A DNA stretch of 37,853 nucleotides from Caldifarciminota bacterium (GTDB taxonomy: Bacteria > Hydrothermota > Tepidihabitantia > B3-TA06): the NCBI GenBank assembly GCA_023128825.1, contig JAGMDF010000104.1, positions 1-37,853 on the forward strand. Reading direction: 5' to 3'. Every line of letters starts with the position of its first letter. Position 1 is the first letter of the stretch. Below are positions 33,663 through 37,853 of this stretch, in pieces. The notes under the pieces are model-generated. The model was not told where the DNA came from and ran no database searches. It saw nothing but the letters and a program-made list of their open reading frames with translations. The position numbers were made by a program, and so were the translations under genes.

Positions 33663-34250
33663 GTGCGTATCTACACCCTTGGGACCGAAAACCGATCCGA
33701 ACTGGAGATCGTAAAGATCCTTTCCAAGTATCAGATTCAGGTCTTGGCAGACATCCGCCATTCTACCGCCTCTCCACTCAAACATTTAAGGCGAGAAAAC
33801 ATCCAGAATATCTGCAAAAACGACAAGGTTGAGTACATATACCTGGGCAACGAACTGGGATCTGAACGAGAAACCGGAAGAGTGGATAACCTGGACCCAG
33901 CGCTCTACGAACGAGGGACCGCCCTCCTTAAAAGCCTGGCGCGTACCCGGGGGCTTTTGATACTGTGCTCCGAACGCACACCCGAAAGGTGCAACCGACG
34001 TTTGATTGCCGCCGAACTGGCAAAGGACGGTGCCGAGGTGTTCCATCTCCTGGAACTGGAGAAGTTCTGGACACCAACGATGAAGAAAGCCGGTGTTTAC
34101 GGTAAACGTCCCTCAAAGCGAAAACGCTCCCGAGGTGATATGGGACGAAAAGACCACAGACGAGGCAGATCAAAATCTTCAAAACCCGGCAAAGAACGCC
34201 CACTACTCAAGAAGAAAACCTCCCGGTCCAAGATGGACAAAGCTCTCTAA
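33663..34250 (+). CDS. DUF488 domain-containing protein with Lys/Arg-rich C-terminal tail
   Basis: MRIYTLGTENRSELEIVKILSKYQIQVLADIRHSTAS...LLILCSERTPERCNRRLIAAEL; tail KRPSKRKRSRGDMGRKDHRRGRSKSSKPGKERPLLKKKTSRSK. GTG start. Confidence 0.85.
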   Translation: MRIYTLGTENRSELEIVKILSKYQIQVLADIRHSTASPLKHLRRENIQNICKNDKVEYIYLGNELGSERETGRVDNLDPALYERGTALLKSLARTRGLLILCSERTPERCNRRLIAAELAKDGAEVFHLLELEKFWTPTMKKAGVYGKRPSKRKRSRGDMGRKDHRRGRSKSSKPGKERPLLKKKTSRSKMDKAL

Positions 34251-34312
34251 GTCAGAGGAAATCTTAGGCTACATTTAAGCCGGTGAGCGCGAAGGAAGCA
34301 AAGGAGGATAAC

Positions 34313-34528
34313 ATGAAGAAGACTTGGGTAGCTTATTTACTTTGGTTCTTCTTAGGTCTCTTAGGAGTGCACCGGTTCTATCTTGGCCATATCGGAATGG
34401 GAATACTCTATCTTTTTGCAGGCAGTTTATTCGGAATAGGTTGGATTATAGACCTTTTTTTGATTCCTTCACGGGTTGAACAGACAAACGTTCAAGCACG
34501 AGTAGGAAGATTAGAGATTAAACCTTAA
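34313..34528 (+). CDS. TM2 domain-containing membrane protein
   Basis: MKKTWVAYLLWFFLGLLGVHRFYLGHIGMGILYLFAGSLFGIGWIIDLFLIPSRV; ATG 34313 follows AAAGGAGG. Confidence 0.9.
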   Translation: MKKTWVAYLLWFFLGLLGVHRFYLGHIGMGILYLFAGSLFGIGWIIDLFLIPSRVEQTNVQARVGRLEIKP

Positions 34529-34752
34529 AAGAAAGCGGGGTGTGTTACGACTATTTATGTAAGGGGGTTTAATGCAGTAGTCCGAGATTCGAATATAATA
34601 GAAGTTGCGGGGCGATGGCGGTATTACTTTCGCACCCGTAGACACAGAACACATCACAGATAGCATAGTTACGCAAGTTGGACAGCCTTCAGAATAAATA
34701 TAAACAGGATTGAAGAACTGGACGCAATCGGGGCCTTTTCGAGGGCTAAAAG

Positions 34753-36042
34753 ATGAAGCGATTACTACTGGTTAATCCATGGATACACGACTTTGCCGCG
34801 TTCGATTTCTGGCTCAAGCCGCTGGGGCTTTTAAGGATAGCCGGTGCTTTAAGGGATGCGGGGGTAAAGGTATATCTTCTTGATCTACTTGATCGTAACC
34901 ACCCCTGGCTTGAAAAGCGCACCAAGACCGACGAGTGGGGCAGGGGCAAGTTCTTTGCCGAGGAGATAGAAAAACCTTGGATACTTGAATACGTCCCCCG
35001 TAAGTTCAGAAGATATGGTCTGCCTTATTCGACACTTGTGCAAAGGCTCTCCGATCTCCCGGACGCAGATGCCATCCTCATAACCTCTGGTATGACCTAC
35101 TGGTACACCGGGGTAGCCGAAACAATCCGGGTGCTGAGAAAACGTTATCCCGGTATTCCAGTGATCCTTGGCGGAATCTATGCTAGTCTTCTGCCTGAAC
35201 ACGCATGGAAGAACTCAGAGGCGGATGTAGTCCTTAAAGGGGGCCTTGCGGAGATCAAAGAGAGACTCGAGAAGCTCGTGGGTCTTCATCTGCCCGAAGA
35301 AACGCCCTTTCCCGCCTGGGACCTCTATTCAAAACTAGACTACGCGGTGATGAGTATATCAAGAGGATGTCCCTTCCGCTGCACCTACTGCGCCTCGCAC
35401 CGGCTTGAATCACGCTATCTCCCCCGCAATCTGGAGGATATCACTGCGGAGTTAAAGTACCTTGCCGATCTCAAGATACGAAGAATTGCCTTTTACGACG
35501 ACGCGATGCTGTTTCATCCGCAATTTGATGAGATAATGCGGCAGATAATCAAGATGGATGCCGGCTTGGAGCTCCATACACCCAACGGTCTGCACGTGAG
35601 CCAGATAACGCCCGAAAGAGCTGAACTTATGAAGCAAGCCGGTTTCCGTTCAATGTACCTGAGCCTTGAGACGGTTGACGAGGAACTACTGGCAAGTACC
35701 GGCGCTAAGCTCTCGCCTGATGCCTTCACGCAAGCGGTGAGGATTCTTAAGGATGCAGGTTTTAGTGACGAGCTTGGAGCCTACGTTTTATTCGGTCTGC
35801 CCGGACAATCGGAGGATAGCGTAAAAAGAACCCTCGATCTTGCGCTTTCGGAAGGAGTCAAGCCGCATCTAGCAGAGTTCTCGCCGGTGCCGGGCACCCT
35901 GGATTTTACAAGAAGCGAACTGGGCGATGACACAGATCCCCTGCTTTCCAACAACACGGCGTGGTGCAATCAGGAAAAGCTCAGGGATTCGTGGAGAAGA
36001 TTAAAGGACTATCTTGAAATAATGTTTGATAAGTCGTCTTAA
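34753..36042 (+). CDS. B12-binding-domain radical SAM protein
   Basis: N-terminal cobalamin-binding-like segment; ISRGCPFRCTYCASHRLESRYLPRNLEDITAELKYL (CxxxCxxC). Confidence 0.92.
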   Translation: MKRLLLVNPWIHDFAAFDFWLKPLGLLRIAGALRDAGVKVYLLDLLDRNHPWLEKRTKTDEWGRGKFFAEEIEKPWILEYVPRKFRRYGLPYSTLVQRLSDLPDADAILITSGMTYWYTGVAETIRVLRKRYPGIPVILGGIYASLLPEHAWKNSEADVVLKGGLAEIKERLEKLVGLHLPEETPFPAWDLYSKLDYAVMSISRGCPFRCTYCASHRLESRYLPRNLEDITAELKYLADLKIRRIAFYDDAMLFHPQFDEIMRQIIKMDAGLELHTPNGLHVSQITPERAELMKQAGFRSMYLSLETVDEELLASTGAKLSPDAFTQAVRILKDAGFSDELGAYVLFGLPGQSEDSVKRTLDLALSEGVKPHLAEFSPVPGTLDFTRSELGDDTDPLLSNNTAWCNQEKLRDSWRRLKDYLEIMFDKSS

Positions 36043-36051
36043 ACGAAAAAC

Positions 36052-36567
36052 CTAGACCTCTGCCGCCATCTTCACGAAACCTTCCCCATCCAGCCTTAAC
36101 CGTTCGGTAATACGGAAGCCGAGCTTCTCGAATGCCCTTATTGCCCGCTTGTTTGCCGAAGCGGTAAAGAGATAGATCGTTTCCAGATCAAAACGCTCCA
36201 CTGCATCTTGGAGGAACAATCGGGCCGCCTGGCTACCGTAGCCCTGTCCCCAGTAGGCGGGATCGAAAAGAACGATGGAAAGCTCTGCCTTCCGCTTCAG
36301 CCTGTCTATGTCAGTAAGACTCACCTCCCCAATCAGCTTACCTTCCAGGGTGTGGATCCACAACCGCCACTCTGCAGGCGAGCGCTCCTGCTCGGCAAAC
36401 CGCAGCCTGACCTCCTCGAATGTGGGATTCGCAGGCCAGACGTCCGACCACCGTAACACCTCATCCTGAAACCGCTTGGCGTAAAACTCACGCAGGAATC
36501 TGGGATCGCGTGCGCGCAGCACGACCGACCTCCCTCTTATTGGAGTGAAGTTCACATCAGGCTTCAT
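36052..36567 (-). CDS. GNAT family N-acetyltransferase (RimJ/RimL-like)
   Basis: GRSVVLRARDPRFLREFY, LIGEVSLTDIDRLKRKAELSIVLFDPAYWGQGYGSQAARLFL, LYLFTASANKRAIRAFEKLGF. The ORF track extends to 36690; the internal ATG at 36567 better fits the family N-terminus. Confidence 0.85.
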   Translation of the reverse strand: MKPDVNFTPIRGRSVVLRARDPRFLREFYAKRFQDEVLRWSDVWPANPTFEEVRLRFAEQERSPAEWRLWIHTLEGKLIGEVSLTDIDRLKRKAELSIVLFDPAYWGQGYGSQAARLFLQDAVERFDLETIYLFTASANKRAIRAFEKLGFRITERLRLDGEGFVKMAAEV

Positions 36568-36708
36568 TAGATTAATTCTCTTCAATATCTCAGAAACGTC
36601 AAGGTCTTTGGGATCATCTGGATCGACCTGACAACCACAGCTTCTTTCTTGCGATAAAAACCATCCGTAAGGGTTATACCCTGACCACAAATATCTAGAC
36701 TCAAAGAC

Positions 36709-36736
36709 TTGACACCACCGGTGATTTGTATATACT
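36709..36736 (+). promoter_or_regulatory. Promoter TTGACA-N16-TATACT
   Basis: ttgaca ccaccggtgatttgta tatact; SD aggagg before ATG 36759. Confidence 0.65.
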
Positions 36737-36758
36737 AAGGCTGCCAGGAGGAGGCGTA

Positions 36759-37034
36759 ATGCTTAAAGAGTATTGTCAAAGCTGTGGGCGAGTCATAAAT
36801 AATCCGGGAGGATGGGGTACAGAAGCGGATGGTTCCTTAAATCATGATTTCTGCAGAAAGTGCTACGTAGATGGTTGGTTTACTGAGCCGAGACTCACAC
36901 GTTGGCAGATAATCTCCAGGATAGTCCCTTTATGGATGAAAGAAAAGAACCTGACCTATCGTGAGGCGTTGATTGAAGCCAACTACTTCATCTCCGGCCT
37001 GCGACGCTGGCAAACTACAAAGATGTGGACTTGA
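36759..37034 (+). CDS. Putative zinc-ribbon protein (PF12674-like), paralog 1
   Basis: MLKEYCQSCGRVINNPGGWGTEADGSLNHDFCRKCYVDGWFTEP...ISGLRRWQ. ATG 36759 follows AGGAGGAGG. Confidence 0.8.
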   Translation: MLKEYCQSCGRVINNPGGWGTEADGSLNHDFCRKCYVDGWFTEPRLTRWQIISRIVPLWMKEKNLTYREALIEANYFISGLRRWQTTKMWT

Positions 37035-37059
37035 ACTCAGAGCGGATCGAGAGATAAGC

Positions 37060-37087
37060 TTGACATACCCCAGCATCTTCGCATAAT
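37060..37087 (+). promoter_or_regulatory. Promoter TTGACA-N16-CATAAT
   Basis: ttgaca taccccagcatcttcg cataat, upstream of ATG 37134. Confidence 0.6.
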
Positions 37088-37133
37088 AATCGCCGAGGCT
37101 CTAAGCAGATAAATCCTAACCAAAGGAGATAGC

Positions 37134-37412
37134 ATGCAGATGCCTGAAGGAGCGATATGCCAGAGCTGCTTTATGCCGATGGGGAAACCGGAGGATTTCG
37201 GCACCGAGGCTAACGGCTCGGCGAGCAAGGAATACTGCACCCACTGCTACCAGAAGGGCCAGTTCACCAATCCTGAGATGAGCATGGAAGATATGGTTGC
37301 CTACCTTGCTCCCAACTGGGGAGAATGGACTCAAAGGCCTGATCTAACCGCTGAGCAGGCAAAGCCTGAGGTCCGCGGGATACTTTCAAACCTGAAGCGC
37401 TGGAAAGCGTAA
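37134..37412 (+). CDS. Putative zinc-ribbon protein (PF12674-like), paralog 2
   Basis: GAICQSCFMPMGKPEDFGTEANGSASKEYCTHCYQKGQFTNPEMSMEDMVAYLAPNWGEW...ILSNLKRWKA. Confidence 0.87.
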   Translation: MQMPEGAICQSCFMPMGKPEDFGTEANGSASKEYCTHCYQKGQFTNPEMSMEDMVAYLAPNWGEWTQRPDLTAEQAKPEVRGILSNLKRWKA

Positions 37413-37422
37413 AGGAGGATTG

Positions 37423-37773
37423 ATGTCCAAGATAGTTCACATCGAGATCCCTGCCCCGGATCTTGAGAAGGCCAAGGAGTTCTACTCCAGGGTCTTCAGC
37501 TGGAAGGTTGAGGTGACACCTGAGATGGACTACGCTATGTGGTCTGCGGGTGAAGATGCGGTAGGCGGCGGATTCAGCAAATCCGCAAAGCCCGCCACCG
37601 ACGGCGTTCTGCTTCACATCGGCGTGGACGACATCGAGACCAAGCTTAGAGAGATAGAGGCCGCAGGCGGCAAAACCCTAACTCCTAAAACCAAGATCTC
37701 GGATGAGTGGGGCTACTACGCCGAGTTCCTCGACGTCTTCGGCAACAAGCTCGGCCTGTGGTCTGAGAAATAG
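37423..37773 (+). CDS. VOC (glyoxalase/bleomycin resistance) family protein
   Basis: MSKIVHIEIPAPDLEKAKEFYSRVFSWKVE...GVDDIETKLREIEAAGGKTLTPKTKISDEWGYYAEFLDVFGNKLGLW. Confidence 0.95.
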   Translation: MSKIVHIEIPAPDLEKAKEFYSRVFSWKVEVTPEMDYAMWSAGEDAVGGGFSKSAKPATDGVLLHIGVDDIETKLREIEAAGGKTLTPKTKISDEWGYYAEFLDVFGNKLGLWSEK

Positions 37774-37788
37774 ATTGAATGATCAAAG

Positions 37789-37822
37789 ATAAGGGGTGCT
37801 GCTGGCACCCCTTATTGTTATT
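37789..37822 (+). terminator. Rho-independent terminator after the VOC gene
   Basis: ATAAGGGGTGC-TGCTG-GCACCCCTTAT followed by TGTTATT. Confidence 0.85.
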
Positions 37823-37853
37823 CTTGAAGATCTCTTATCTCGCCAGGATAGCC

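Overview
This is an ordinary, gene-dense bacterial chromosome segment. I see no CRISPR array, prophage, transposase or defence island. Protein character (Mla-type MCE transporter, secreted repeat protein with a sorting-tail-like C-terminus, branched-chain 2-oxoacid metabolism) suggests an anaerobic, outer-membrane-bearing, possibly candidate-phylum lineage; this taxonomic reading is inference only. Main blocks: (i) a truncated HAMP-domain membrane protein on the minus strand, missing from the ORF track; (ii) MgtC, PrsW-like protease, RNase III and tRNA-Leu(TAA); (iii) a seven-repeat secreted protein, then a dehydrogenase and an unusual class II aldolase fusion; (iv) metG, a lipoprotein and rpsT; (v) a very compact minus-strand cluster of about 15 genes (metallophosphoesterase, archease, TIGR04076-like, DJ-1-like lipoprotein, dtd, yicC, gmk, rpoZ, coaBC, dnaB, mlaE/F/D-like, radA, PIN/TRAM protein); (vi) a plus-strand buk-ptb-fabH-2-oxoacid:ferredoxin oxidoreductase cluster; (vii) alr, DUF1844, cNMP-binding, coiled-coil and DUF488 genes; (viii) a radical SAM protein, GNAT, two paralogous zinc-ribbon proteins and a VOC protein. 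The best leads are the anaerobic branched-chain acyl-CoA cluster, promoters whose -10 box sits about 5-7 nt from the start codon (predicting leaderless mRNAs), the PIN/TRAM protein with apparently lost catalytic acids, the aldolase with an unexplained N-terminal domain, an 11-bp tandem repeat upstream of metG, and several dispersed intergenic repeat or hairpin families.
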